From the NCBI RefSeq assembly GCF_954871325.1, contig NC_088777.1, positions 45,671,366-45,735,365 on the forward strand: DNA of 64,000 nt, written 5' to 3'. Below, piece by piece: positions 47,801-57,995 of this stretch; positions within the stretch are counted from its first letter, which is position 1, and each line of letters starts with the position of its first letter. This DNA comes from Gordionus sp. m RMFG-2023 (lineage: Eukaryota > Nematomorpha > Gordioida > Chordodea > Parachordodidae). Under the pieces are notes generated by a model. The model saw nothing but the letters and a program-made list of their open reading frames with translations, ran no database searches and was not told the DNA's origin. A program made the position numbers and the translations under genes.

Positions 47801-48932
47801 TTTGTTACTACGAATATCTATTAATTTTAAAACTATATTTTGTTAAGTAATTTAGGAATAAACGTTATATATTTTTATAAAGAAAGTAATGTAAAAATTA
47901 TTGATCTTTAAAGAAAATATTCTCGATAAAAATGGGAATATAATATTTTACCGAAAAACTGAGCATTTTAGTAGATTATTTTTTTTTATAGAATATATTT
48001 GTTTATTATAATCTGGTAAACAAATCTTTATCATAAGTATATTAAAATCAATTTGTTAATCTTGATTTTTGAGGTCCTTTTGTTGAATCTATAGGTTTGG
48101 TATTTAATGTTAAAGAAAAATCGTTAACATATGAGTAATCCCCACATGAATTATACTCCCTTCATATCAGGGATCTTGACGTGACCATGTCAAATCGTAT
48201 GTTAGTAATAGGTGTGTGCTAGCTCTGTAGGCTCCACCTGAATAGGGAATCTGGCGTTTTGGGTATTCGCGAAACAATTGTTCTTTGCCGCCAGACGCGA
48301 TCTGTAGAATTAGAGCAAGCAAGAAAGCAATGTCTACAATTTATTAACTAATAAAGATCATCTTGACTACTTGTGAAGTTGTGGCAATATGTGAGATTAC
48401 TCAAGTTGTTTTACCGATTTTCCTTCAACATTAAATACAAATACCGATCCTATAAATTCAACAGAAGGATCTCAAGATTAAGTTTAATAATTTTCATATT
48501 TTTATATTAACAACTCTTAATTTTTAATTCTAGAATACATTGGTCTTAAATTTCTTGGTTCTATAAAATTAATCGTTTAAAACTTAGAATTTTTATATTT
48601 TAAAACAAAAGCTTCAAACTCTCCAATTCATCCACCCAGTTAGGACTTTCCGCGCTTTATATATTGCATTTGTTTGTTAATTTCATATTAATTAATTTTT
48701 ATTTGATTTTGATGAGTATTATATTTTTTGGTGATTATAATTTCTCAAATGTATTTTTTTTAATTCTTTCGTTCTTATTAAAATTAAATTATTATTTTGA
48801 AATTAAAAAAAAAGGTACAAAATAGTCTTAAACTCGGATGACGAATCATACGGTGGCCACAGTCGCGTTGATAATTCTATCGAATTTTTCACCTATCCCG
48901 AACCTTGGAATAATAGGCAAAACTCTATGATG
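32855..48932 (+). CDS. GBE1: 1,4-alpha-glucan (glycogen) branching enzyme, fifteen exons, last exon missing
   Basis: Transfers alpha-1,4 glucan segments to alpha-1,6 branch points during cytosolic glycogen synthesis. Exons: 32855-33063, 33105-33274, 36275-36390, 36913-37035, 39165-39309, 39902-39992, 42700-42909, 43571-43686, 44107-44231, 44546-44644, 44964-45106, 45297-45436, 46686-46870, 47669-47799, 48815-48932. They sum to exactly 707 codons, near human GBE1 (702), and every junction keeps phase. Exon 2 carries the CBM48 start ([16 protein letters not shown]). GH13 catalytic regions: DVVHSHA (exon 7), FRFDGATSM (exon 8, nucleophile Asp), ITIAEEVSG (exons 9-10, acid/base Glu), YAESHDQAL (exon 11). 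[13 protein letters not shown] is in exon 13. A terminal exon of about 15 codons is expected after the GTAAGC donor at 48933 and was not identified. Start: first in-frame ATG, not otherwise proven. Confidence 0.96.
33468..33665. mobile_element. Palindromic MITE in GBE1 intron 2
   Basis: The ends are inverted copies over about 30 bases (TTTTTAAAAATGGCCCAATT on both strands), wrapped by CTCAATTTGGGT and ACCCAAATCAGG. Internal TAATATTATCTAAGCCTGGAG relates it to the copies at 42.1, 43.2 and 54.2 kb. Confidence 0.75.
33666..35960. other. GBE1 intron 2, AT-rich
   Basis: Long AT-rich intron with no exon seen. 35330-35520 has GCGTTTAAACGC-type palindromic words and 35840-35970 is a diverged relative of the palindromic MITE family (CCTCGAGATTTGGCC, GCCTAAAATCTTGATTTAGCC). 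Confidence 0.4.
35973..36145. mobile_element. MITE with GTTAGTGCGAATTCGCGGCG termini
   Basis: The left end GTTAGTGCGAATTCG and right end CGAATTCGCGCTAAC are inverted copies; the right end continues TTTTAATGCAGGGT. A related single end occurs at 49023-49058. It sits just upstream of GBE1 exon 3. Confidence 0.65.
37036..39164. other. GBE1 intron 4
   Basis: No exon seen. It contains a run of 12-13 C at about 38226, a run of about ten G near 38862, and at 37600-37740 two facing phrases (GTCCAGGCATATCTC and AGCCTGGATATGTCT) that suggest another small inverted-repeat element. Confidence 0.4.
40674..41970. mobile_element. Foldback element with GAGCCGCTCGAG-rich arms, GBE1 intron 6
   Basis: The left arm (40676-40790) and right arm (41830-41970) are inverted copies sharing GTCGGCTCAAA, CTCATTGAGCCGCTCGAG and ACTCGA. 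Between them lies an inserted CGGGCC-family copy (40966-41285) and AT-rich DNA. No coding capacity. Confidence 0.7.
40966..41285. repeat. CGGGCC-family MITE-like repeat
   Basis: Begins AGAGATCTGCA and contains GGGTAGGGTCGGGCC near the left and CGGGTTCGGGCCGGGC near the right, in inverted layout; it resembles copies at 16190 and 47095 with AGAGACCTGC-like termini. Confidence 0.55.
42085..42282. mobile_element. Palindromic MITE in GBE1 intron 6
   Basis: The halves mirror each other: TGGCTAACCCAATATTTTCG on the left, and AATATTTTTGGGCTAAAATA with AGAGCCGTTTAACATCACT on the right. The right terminus is identical to that of the 54226-54406 copy. Confidence 0.7.
42524..42612. repeat. Short palindromic repeat, ATTTATAGT ends
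   Basis: ATTTATAGTATAAGAGCG on the left faces CGCGTTTAACTATAAAT on the right, with CTCGAGAACATAGCG between. A related unit is at 49405-49545. Confidence 0.5.
43233..43441. mobile_element. Palindromic MITE in GBE1 intron 7
   Basis: Ends TTGTTAAAAAGCCCGGGTCG and, on the minus strand, TTGCTAAAAAGCCCGATTCG; about 209 bp, with the central halves also mirrored (TTATGTAAGCCTTGAGATTT against CTTCAGGCTTACATAATATT). It lies about 130 bases upstream of exon 8. Confidence 0.8.
45130..45144 (+). repeat. Poly-C tract in GBE1 intron 11
   Basis: About 14 consecutive C residues in an AT-rich intron, 24 bases after the exon 11 donor. Similar runs occur at 38226 and 50977. Confidence 0.8.
47095..47320. repeat. 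CGGGCC-family MITE-like repeat, GBE1 intron 13
   Basis: CGGGCCGGGCCTG and CCCGGGCCAGGC on the left, core CGCCATTATTAGTTATAAAA, GGGGTCGGGCC on the right, ending GGCACCTAAGCAGGTCTCT. The core and end match the 16190 copy closely. Confidence 0.65.
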
Positions 48933-51900
48933 GTAAGCTTTATTATAAAATTGATGGAGTTTGTTATCTAACTAAAAATAATAAATAACTTATCTAAACT
49001 ATATGTATAAATATTACATCTTCGCCGCGAATTTGCGCTAACTGTTAACGCAGGGTTAAAACCTTTATTATATGGCTTATCCAATTGATTAATGGATATT
49101 TTTAAAAAGCGAAAGAAAATTTTTTAAAAAAACGATAATAAAATACGAAAAATAGCAATGCCACCATACTTAAAATTAACCAAAATAGGGTGCCCTCTGT
49201 CAAATACTTTTTAGCCTATATTAAAAAACAATTAAGCATCCAAATTAAACCCACCTAGGATACGCCTCATATAACTCACAAACTCTTAAGAGAAACCAAG
49301 AATATATAGTAGGCACCCATATATTTTACAGTAAATTATTGAGCTGTTAAAAGATTCGGACAAAAATATCGAAAGAAACGTAGATATTCCCCGCTTTATT
49401 TATGTTGCTAAAAACTTCGATTTAGGCCGCATTTATAGTAAACCATTTTGTTCAAGCGTTACTTTATTTAGAGCAAAATAAAGCCAATAAATAAATTTAT
49501 AAATAGGGAGCGTTATGATGAAAACGCTTTAATAAAATTTGAAAAACATAGGTTGCTATGCGTTGATAAAAAAAGATATGTTATACGATTATAAAAATAT
49601 TTGCTAATTCGATAAAAAGGTATACGATTTTTCTTAAATATTATATAAAATAATTATCTCTATTTTAACTTTATCTTAAATTAGTCATTATAAAACTGAA
49701 TCAGCTGTAATAACGCTGCGTTAAATAACGCAAAGCTTGAAGATAACGCGTATACTCTAAAAATAGAATAAGCCTCGATATTCCTTTAAATGATAGGAAA
49801 AATGTTTGGCTTTTTTTTAGTGAAATCTAGAAACTTAGATAATATTTGTTTAGCAAAAATCTCGAAGTTTTTAACGACACCACATCCGAACCCTTGGCTT
49901 ATTTATCTTTTTGATTGATTCTAATGATTATATAAATTGACTATATAATTAAAGCATTTTGGCGTCCTCGGTTCGACACAGTTCTTGAACTGTGACACCC
50001 TATTTTAGTGTGTTTTAAGTGTTTGGTAGCATTGTTATTTTTCATATTTTATTATTTTAACTTTTTAGGCTTGTTTAGTGGAAGTATTAATAAGTCTAGA
50101 CACGGCCATTTAAAACAATAATTTTTAATTACTATCATGTCAATTTTGATAAACTTTCCCCTAATTATTATTATAAATTCTTATTTAAATCTGAAATACT
50201 TTTTAAAGAAATCAAATTTTTTTTATACAGATTTACATACCTTGCCGAGTTTGTCTTGTTTTTGCCAAAACGGATTAGAAAACCGAAACACCACTCAGAA
50301 TATCCACTAAAGACTCGCTGAAAACCATAGATTTATTTTATAAGATATACATATATATAAATTTTAAACTATAGTTTAAGCTTTCAAAATTTGAATAATG
50401 TTTAAAGGATGAATACTGTAATTGTAATCTCACCAAAAATTGTGATGTATGAAAACTGTTTTTTGTTGTTGTACAAATATAAAATACCTTTTTTTAAAAT
50501 ATTTCTTTAGGTTGTTTATTTAATAACTTAAACCATATTATTATATTTTCAATAGTCAACTGAATTGGATTATAATGATATAGATCCTTTTATAATTATT
50601 ATTTATTATTACAAAATTAATGATTTTTTTAAATTTATATTATACATTTTATTATATAATTTATCAAACCTCATTCAAAATTAATAGTTATTTAATATTT
50701 ATAAAAATATATTTTTCCTCTTGGAGACTTTAAAATAAAATTTTCACCGTTTTAAACTTATAATTAATTTTTTATTTTACTACTAATGTAATAAATAGAT
50801 AGGACTTTTTTTCCAAATTTATTGGCAGTAAAATTTTAAAGAGTAAAACTAGCTTTTGTAAGTCTTTTTAAATTTTTCTCTTACTTTTTACTACATTTGG
50901 GTAATTACTATATTTTATTTTTAGCCGTTTAAGCCAATTTTTACCCGTCTAAAAAATTGTTTAAACCAGGTTGGCCCCCCCCCCCTGGGTTTTTCTTAAA
51001 AGATAGCTGCTCAAATTCGGAATAAACTAATATAATTTAAAACGCCTTAATATCAATGGATTTTCTCCCGCAAGGCTCCTGAAGATTGAGCCGACATTTA
51101 GCCATTACCCAACTATATTTTTTATCTCATTTTATTAGACCAATCCCATTAGAATATATTCTATCGCCACTTGAAAATTATATGTTAAAAAAATGAGGGA
51201 AACCATGCTAGTAACTTTTTTACAGGGTTAGATAGATCGTTTGCGATTAATTTATTTTAAAAAAATATTATGTGTAGTATTTATTTTTTAAAAAAATTTG
51301 AGCGTTGTTTAATAAGTTGTTTATAAAGAATTACAGGCTCGATTATTGAACATTATTAACAGCAAACCAATTTCTAGAAATATTTAATGTAGAGGTCACT
51401 AATCTGCTAACTTTAAACAAATAATACTGATTACTGCAATTGAAATAAAACAGAATTAAAGGCATAGTAATCCTTTGATCTTTATATATGATTAAGGTAT
51501 TTGGGTTTATAAAAATAGTCAAACCTTATTAATGATAGATTTTCGAAAAATCTAGTGGATTGATTACCCTTATGACAAAATCTTGTTTTTGTATTTTTAG
51601 GTGATAATGAGGATATTAGCATTAAGAGTAATACGCAATATTTTTACCCAAATACATTTTAGCATATCGTCTCTCGACTATTGGAGTATGCCCAGATATG
51701 TTTTTATTCAAACGGGAGATAATTCGATTTAAATTTAAAATGATTATTCCTGCTAAACCTACTGACCAAATTGAAGGAAGTTTGGGATACTTCATTAAAA
51801 TTGATTCTTTCTATTATTATAAAAAAAATATTTGATTGGAGATTGAATGTTTTTCGACACCCTTAAAATCCAGTTGAAGCAAAGGTAATAAATTAAATAA

Positions 51901-54061
51901 CCAAATAATTAATCATAATTGCTCTCAGAAATCTTCTAAAATTAATATTAAAGATTAGTATTATATCTGTTAACATAATAAAATTATATTATTTTATATT
52001 AGGAATTTAATTTAAAAACTTAGATTAAAAAATTTACAAGTAAAATTTTAGTAGTATGTGAGAGAAAGAGCGCTGCATTAATAAAAAGAAAGATTTGAAA
52101 TTATGTAAATTAAGCAAAAAAAACATTAAATATTTTTATATAAATTTTGGTTTACACATTAGATAAATATAAAATCTATTCATTTAAAGCCTAACTTAAT
52201 TTTTTTCCAAATAAGAGCGTTCAAATAATCAAGCGAGGGAATCAGGGAACATTAGATACGAATTAACAGTCCCTAGTCGTTAATCACGGCCAGAATTAAT
52301 TTCGTTTGCTAAGATATATGATAATAAAATCTTGCAAATAAAATACTCAAAGACAATATAAAACTACTATGAATGTCATTGTAATGACTACAAAAAAATG
52401 ACTAATTTATGTGTATGATCTATTGCATAGTTACAATTTCTATGCTTTAGAATATTATAAACTTATATCAACCTTTATCAGTCACGCAAATAAGCTGCAA
52501 GCTTTCTCTTAGCAAATTGGTGGTAATAGAAAAATAGATTGAATACTATTATTATTATTTCATTATTATTAATTATTAGTATCTCTATTAATAAATTACA
52601 CAGTTTATATTATATAATCTATTTTTGATACTGTAATATTTATGAGATTAATATGATTTAAAATTATAAATATGTTAAAATTTAATCTTAATTATATTAA
52701 TAATATAATAGAAAGAATGTTCAGTTATTTTTTTTGATATTTCACGCTAGTTAGTAAAAATAGAGAATACTAATCATCGCCACATTTTTTAAATATTTTT
52801 TTCAATAATCATAGAGCCACGTGGTGACCATAAACTCTGCTCCTACTTCCTATGCAGGTAGAACTTAAACTATTAAACCAAATTGAGTTTGTTGATTTCG
52901 TTTACTCACAAAACATTCGCCTTTTTTTAATATAATTTATTAATAAATGAATTTATATAAAAAATTTTATATTCTCAAAGGAATAAGATTTTATATATGC
53001 AACAAGTAGAAAATATTATTATATGTGCAATTTAAATAAAATCATGTTTCGCTTGTTTTTTTCTCTTTTCTCTTTATTCAAATATAGAAGGCGAAATAAG
53101 TTTCTAACCGATCGTTTTAGAAATGATTTTGTTTGTCAACAAATCTTAGTAAAACACCAATAAGCCTTTAAAGGGGATTCATAGAAGGCCGGGCAAAAAC
53201 TGGAAATAGAGGTATGAGGGGAAAGCCCCCATAAAAATGAGATCTCTAGAAAAATAGTTGTCAACGAGGCTGCACATTACCAGTACCCCTGCGTATCAGT
53301 ATGTCCTGAAATTAGTTTATTCACCCTTCCATCGCACCTCCATATCTTCAATAATTTTTTTTTCCAATTCATATCTCAAGCAAAGGGTAATCACCAAGAA
53401 CATCGGTTAGAGTCTAACATATACATATTTTTTTAGCATAGGCAAGTCTGTTTATTTTTTAAAGTTAACTTTAACCACGAGCCTCCGATAAATAGTCGTA
53501 ATATGACGGTTCAGATAACCAATTAAATTATGTCTAAGGACCAGGGTTTCAAGCAAATTTCCCCTCGGACCTTGTTTACGGTAACTGCGAAAATAGCATC
53601 ACATCGCGACACTTACAAAACGCACATTAAATTATGCAACTATACTATCGTTTAACTAATTAAGCATTACATAGCCATCATTGCGGTTACTATCCATTCA
53701 GCCTGATTAGAAAATAATTATTATCATTTAAAAATTTATTATTTAAAAATTGTAAAGTAATTTATTTTTATATTATATTATATTCTAATATATTCTATTC
53801 TATTTGTATTATTATTATTTTAACCATTTTTACTTGCATTCTACATTTTTTATGGAACGAAAATGTTTTTTTTATTAAAAGTAAAATATTATCGACAAAT
53901 TTATTGAAAAGTTTATAAAATAATTTCGATCATTCTAGAAATTATTAGAAATAATTTTGAAAAAAATAGAAACTAATATATTCAAATAAAAAAAGAAGTA
54001 AATTATTTTAATTTTTATATTTTTAATACTTCAAAAAAAAATAAAACAGGAAACCTTTATA
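48933..54061. other. Region after GBE1 exon 15
   Basis: It should contain the short last GBE1 exon and 3' UTR, but no segment coding for the usual VYIPSR-like ending was found. 49023-49058 is an end of the 35973 MITE family and 49405-49545 a copy of the 42524 palindrome. 50977-50986 is a C run. Otherwise AT-rich without recognisable genes. Confidence 0.45.
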
Positions 54062-55747
54062 ATGATAATGAATATGTATTCAATAACTATGGTTTTTTGC
54101 TTGATCTTATCTGGGAACAATTTAAAATCAAGTATTAAAATAATTATAATTTTTATTCCTCGTGAAACTTATGATGGGGAATTGGCTTAGGACAAATAAC
54201 TATAGCCATTAGCCATAGTTAATTAATGTTATTAAGCGGCTCGATTTGATCCGATTTTTAAAAAACGACTAACTCAATATTTTATCCAAAAAAAATATTA
54301 ATCAAGCCTAAAGATTTTGGTCCTAGATGACACAAAGGTTTGGATATCTATTGGCAAAAATTTTTAGGCTTAAGCGATATCTTCAAATAGAGCCGTTTAA
54401 CATCACTAGCCATAGTCATAAAAAGTATCTAAGGACTAATAACTATACTCAATTTTAAATAGCTTAGGCTATTAGTAGACTAAATTTCCCCATCTAAAGT
54501 AAAATTATATAATGATTACAACAAGAAACAAAAAAAAATTAAAATTTAATATAACCAGTTTTAGCGGAAGCATCTTACGGGAGTCTCGAAGATGCTAGAG
54601 GTAATTATAAATTAAAATAATATTAAATAATTGATTTTAGCAGGCGGCTTGAAATCGGAAGATTTGGACAAATATCTTGCTGGTTTAGATCAATTTTTTT
54701 ATGAATATTTTCTTAGAAATTAAGACGCAATTGTTGTATAAACTATATATATTATAAAATGTATATATAAGATACCGAAGACCGTGACACAAGTCTACAA
54801 GATAGATCTAACAGAAATATTGGTAAAAAATAAAAATTTCAATGTAGGAATGAATAAATGAATATATTTTTTCAAAGATCCTTACAATGAAGAGGAATTC
54901 GGCAAAAGGAGATTTTATGATACGGAGGATGATAACATGGATCAAAGTAATTACTCAAAATCGATTTTTTTAATATTATAACTTACTTTTTTCTTAGGAA
55001 TGAAATTTGATAACATGGGCTTAGATCTTGATGAACTTAGAGGTTTGTTTATATCATTATTATAAATAATTAAATTTTGAATGTTAATTTTAAACTTATA
55101 GCTCTTAGCAAATTAGTTAAAAGAGGCAAGTTAGACGCTTTGAAAATGCCACCGCGCGAAGGCAATGCTATGTATAGGAGAATGAGAGGTTTAAAATTGC
55201 GAATAATTTGGTTTTAATTTTTTATTTATAATTTTAGCGGAAAGTGATGATTACCCCGTTAAAGCGCGTAGTATAGATAAGGGAGTTCCCTATGAATACA
55301 AAGTTGGCGAATACACTTTTCTGGGGAATCCGGTGTCCCAGAAGAAAAAAATGTCGAGACGCAAAAGAGTGAATAGAAATATTGATAATTCAGTTATAAT
55401 AAAAAGTTTTATCATTATTACGAATGTATTGCTATAAAAGTTTATGGTATGCAGTCAAAAACCTAGAATCTTTAACCCCACAGGTTGGAATATTTGGTTC
55501 TAAAAATATTTCTTTTTCATTTACTGTCTTAACCCTTTTCCTCATATTTAACGTTTTAAAATGCCCTATCTCTTAAGAAAGTGCTGAATCGGAGTTTTGA
55601 CTGTACGCCATAATATATATTCCAATTTTTTGGGATAATATTTAAATTTTGCCTTTAATTAAATATGTTATGCAGGAATCGATCCAGAATGGAGTGTTTA
55701 CTATTAATCGACGAAAGCGGAGACGTTATATAAAGAATATTATATAA
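54062..55747 (+). CDS. Novel secreted protein, prohormone-like, nine exons
   Basis: Exons 54062-54131, 54565-54600, 54641-54682, 54772-54822, 54878-54946, 54998-55042, 55102-55188, 55238-55368 and 55676-55747 give exactly 201 codons including TAA. Exon 1 encodes a signal-like start (MYSITMVFCLILSG). The rest is very acidic and basic by turns and has no cysteine. It contains many dibasic or polybasic sites: EEFGKRRF, LVKRGK, YRRMR, MSRRKR, NRRKRRRY. The seven junctions from exon 1 to exon 8 are all phase 1, and most introns are 40-90 bases, unlike the kilobase introns of the neighbours. AATAAA lies 16 bases past the stop. FGKRR could release an amidated peptide. No family is recognised; a weak resemblance of GKLDALKMPP to NPLP1-type peptides is not enough to assign. 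The first two exons are less certain than the rest. Confidence 0.6.
54226..54406. mobile_element. Palindromic MITE in the first intron of the secreted-protein gene
   Basis: Left end TTATTAAGCGGCTCGATTTG and right end (minus strand) TGATGTTAAACGGCTCTATTTG, split here into inverted halves; inner AATATTTTATCC, AAGCCTAAAGATTTTGG and CAAAAATTTTTAGGCTTA mirror one another. Same family as 42085-42282. Confidence 0.7.
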
Positions 55748-55763
55748 ATTTCTTTGTTAATTA

Positions 55764-55769
55764 AATAAA
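55764..55769 (+). terminator. AATAAA polyadenylation signal
   Basis: Lies 16 bases after the TAA of the putative secreted-protein gene, supporting its last exon. Confidence 0.6.
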
Positions 55770-56424
55770 CTTTTGAATATGATTGAATTGTAAAATTGAT
55801 TTATTTAAAACTTGTTAATTGATTTTGAAATGTTTGATATCGTTTTTTTTTCAAAAAATGCAAATAAAAGAAATGATTATATAACCTAGCGATATGACTT
55901 GTGGTGTATAAACGATTTTAATTTGTATCATTATATTATATTACTGTTATCGCCAATTAAAACTCATAACAAGAATGTTACATTTTTTATCTATTAATCG
56001 CATTCTTTTCAGCTTCAAATTTATCTATGGCTGTTGCTATTCTCATAAAGTCTTTTTGCCGAATTTATAAGTATCTGAAAGTAGTATTTACCATTTCTTC
56101 TATGTTTAATTTAAAGGAAGATTAAATGGATTAAATAAGTGTTTTTGGGTAGCCTGAGATTATACAGATAAGCAAAGTTAAAATACTTTTAAAATGTAAT
56201 CGACTCAAAACTCAACTCAAGTCACATAATTTGATATGCAAAAAATATTAATAAAAAAAATTTGATTCCAAAAGAAATAAAAGTGAAATTTTTAAGATAA
56301 AAATATATGGAGAAAAAACTCATAAAAGGTCAAAAAATGATGAAAAACAAAAATAAATTATCAAGAATGAGAAGAAAAATAAATTGAGAAAAGATATGAA
56401 AAATAAGGATTCAAAATGATTTAA

Positions 56425-56645
56425 ACAAATCGCAAAAAGTTAGAAATAAAATAAGAAGGAAAAATTAAAAAAACATAAAAATTTAAGAAAAAAATTGACA
56501 AAAATATTTTTAAAATAACGATTTTCCTTTTTTGAATGGGAATTTTTCTTTTTTGTTCGACACTTTTCCTTTTTTGATTGAACTTTTTCCTTTTTTGATC
56601 GGACCTTTTCCTTTTATAATTCATTCTTTTCTTTTTTTGAATGGA
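56425..56645. repeat. TTTTCCTTTTTTGA tandem low-complexity repeat
   Basis: About eight diverged units of 22-30 bases with the core CTTTTCCTTTTTTGAT. The minus-strand open frame across it (QKRK repeats) is a by-product. Confidence 0.6.
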
Positions 56646-57391
56646 AAACCCTGTAAGTTAAAAACTGTATAAATTGTATGAGTTACGCGATAAAATGACA
56701 AAAAATAAAATTGACTTCATATTAATTTAACATATTACACTATTATTAATATAAATTTATGTGTAACACAAATAAATGGCAATTAAAATATCTTCCGACT
56801 AAAATGTTAAATATTATTTTAACATGTCGCGTCTATGTTTTTATCAATACAAAATATTTATATGGATATCAAATAAAAAGGCAGTAAAAATATATTTTGA
56901 GCTATAATGTTATTCACTTTAAGTTGTCGGGTTTGGAAATTCAGGAATATTTTTATCAACATAAAATATTACTATAGGTATCATATAGAAGCTAATTAAA
57001 TATAGGAAAAGATGCATCTTTCCAGCTGAATCCATTCAGATTACATCTAAATTTTAACTTATATGATACTATTATCAATACAGGTGTTTTCCAACAATAT
57101 TATCATTTTAACCGAAATTAAAAATAATTGGGTAGGACCAGGGTTGACAGGTCTGCCACATTACAATTTTCTTAAAAAGTGAAAATCTACCTGACTCAAC
57201 CCACATGCCATAATTCTACCACATTTTTAAAATTTCCGAAATATATCACAAATTCTCACAAATAAATTTAAAAATCAAAATTTCAGTTACCTCTTTCTAT
57301 TTGATGCCCTATTTGTTATATTTTATATAATAAGCAACCATATCATATAAGCTAATTTATATAAATTTTAAAATAATTTAAACAATAATTA

Positions 57392-57430
57392 TTTTTTTTT
57401 TTTTTTTGACGGGTAAATTCTCTCTTTATT
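57392..57430 (-). other. Poly(A)-tailed end, possible processed insertion
   Basis: On the minus strand AATAAA (57430-57425) is followed after 17 bases by 16 A residues (57407-57392), the geometry of a transcript's 3' end copied into the genome. The body would lie to the right (57431 onward) and has no recognisable coding sequence. Confidence 0.4.
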
Positions 57431-57514
57431 TCAATAGTTGCTGATATAATATGTTATCAAAATAAATATTTTTTAAGAATATGTACGACAATAGTATAAT
57501 TGTTATATGACTTC

Positions 57515-57995
57515 CCTGATTATTACAATTGTCATCTTTCAAATTTTTTAAAAAAACCATCTTCAAACATGCTCAAAATATTTATTTCAGTCTATTTTAA
57601 CTAAAATTATTTTAAAAGGTTCTAAGTTGAGTATTATGACAATTGCCACTTTTCTAGTTTTGCATTAAATGCCAATATACATTAAAATTTCAAAACATTT
57701 TAAAAATAATCATTTTTATTTATTCAAAATGAAATAATTATTATGACAATTTTCAGTTTCACCCATGTTTATATAGGTTTTACAATCACTGAAACCATCT
57801 CGATACATAATTAAAATATTTATTCTCGCTTATTTTAATGAAAAATATGATAAAGTATTATGACAATTGTCACTTTTCTAGTTTACATCAAACATCAATA
57901 CATTGATATTATAACAAGACATTTTTCAAAATGATCATATTTGTTTATTCCAAATATTAAAAAAATATACAATTGGGTATTATGACAATTGTCAT
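57515..57995. repeat. Degenerate tandem repeat with palindromic TGACAATTGTCA core
   Basis: Five occurrences of TTATGACAATTGTCAC or close variants (about 57520, 57638, 57738, 57863, 57980), several followed by TTTTCTAGTTT and ACATCAA. Spacing is 100-125 bases. Units are diverged, so the array is old. Confidence 0.65.

Noticed and set aside
49384-49440. VDIPRFIYVA as the GBE1 C-terminus
   Set aside because: No AG acceptor precedes it and the frame runs on without similarity.
51601-51732. Terminal GBE1 exon after an ATTTTTAG acceptor
   Set aside because: Phase fits, but the encoded sequence does not resemble the usual branching-enzyme C-terminus and would be about 30 residues too long.
56421-56624. 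Lys/Arg-rich QKRK protein on the minus strand
   Set aside because: Product of a pyrimidine-rich tandem repeat.
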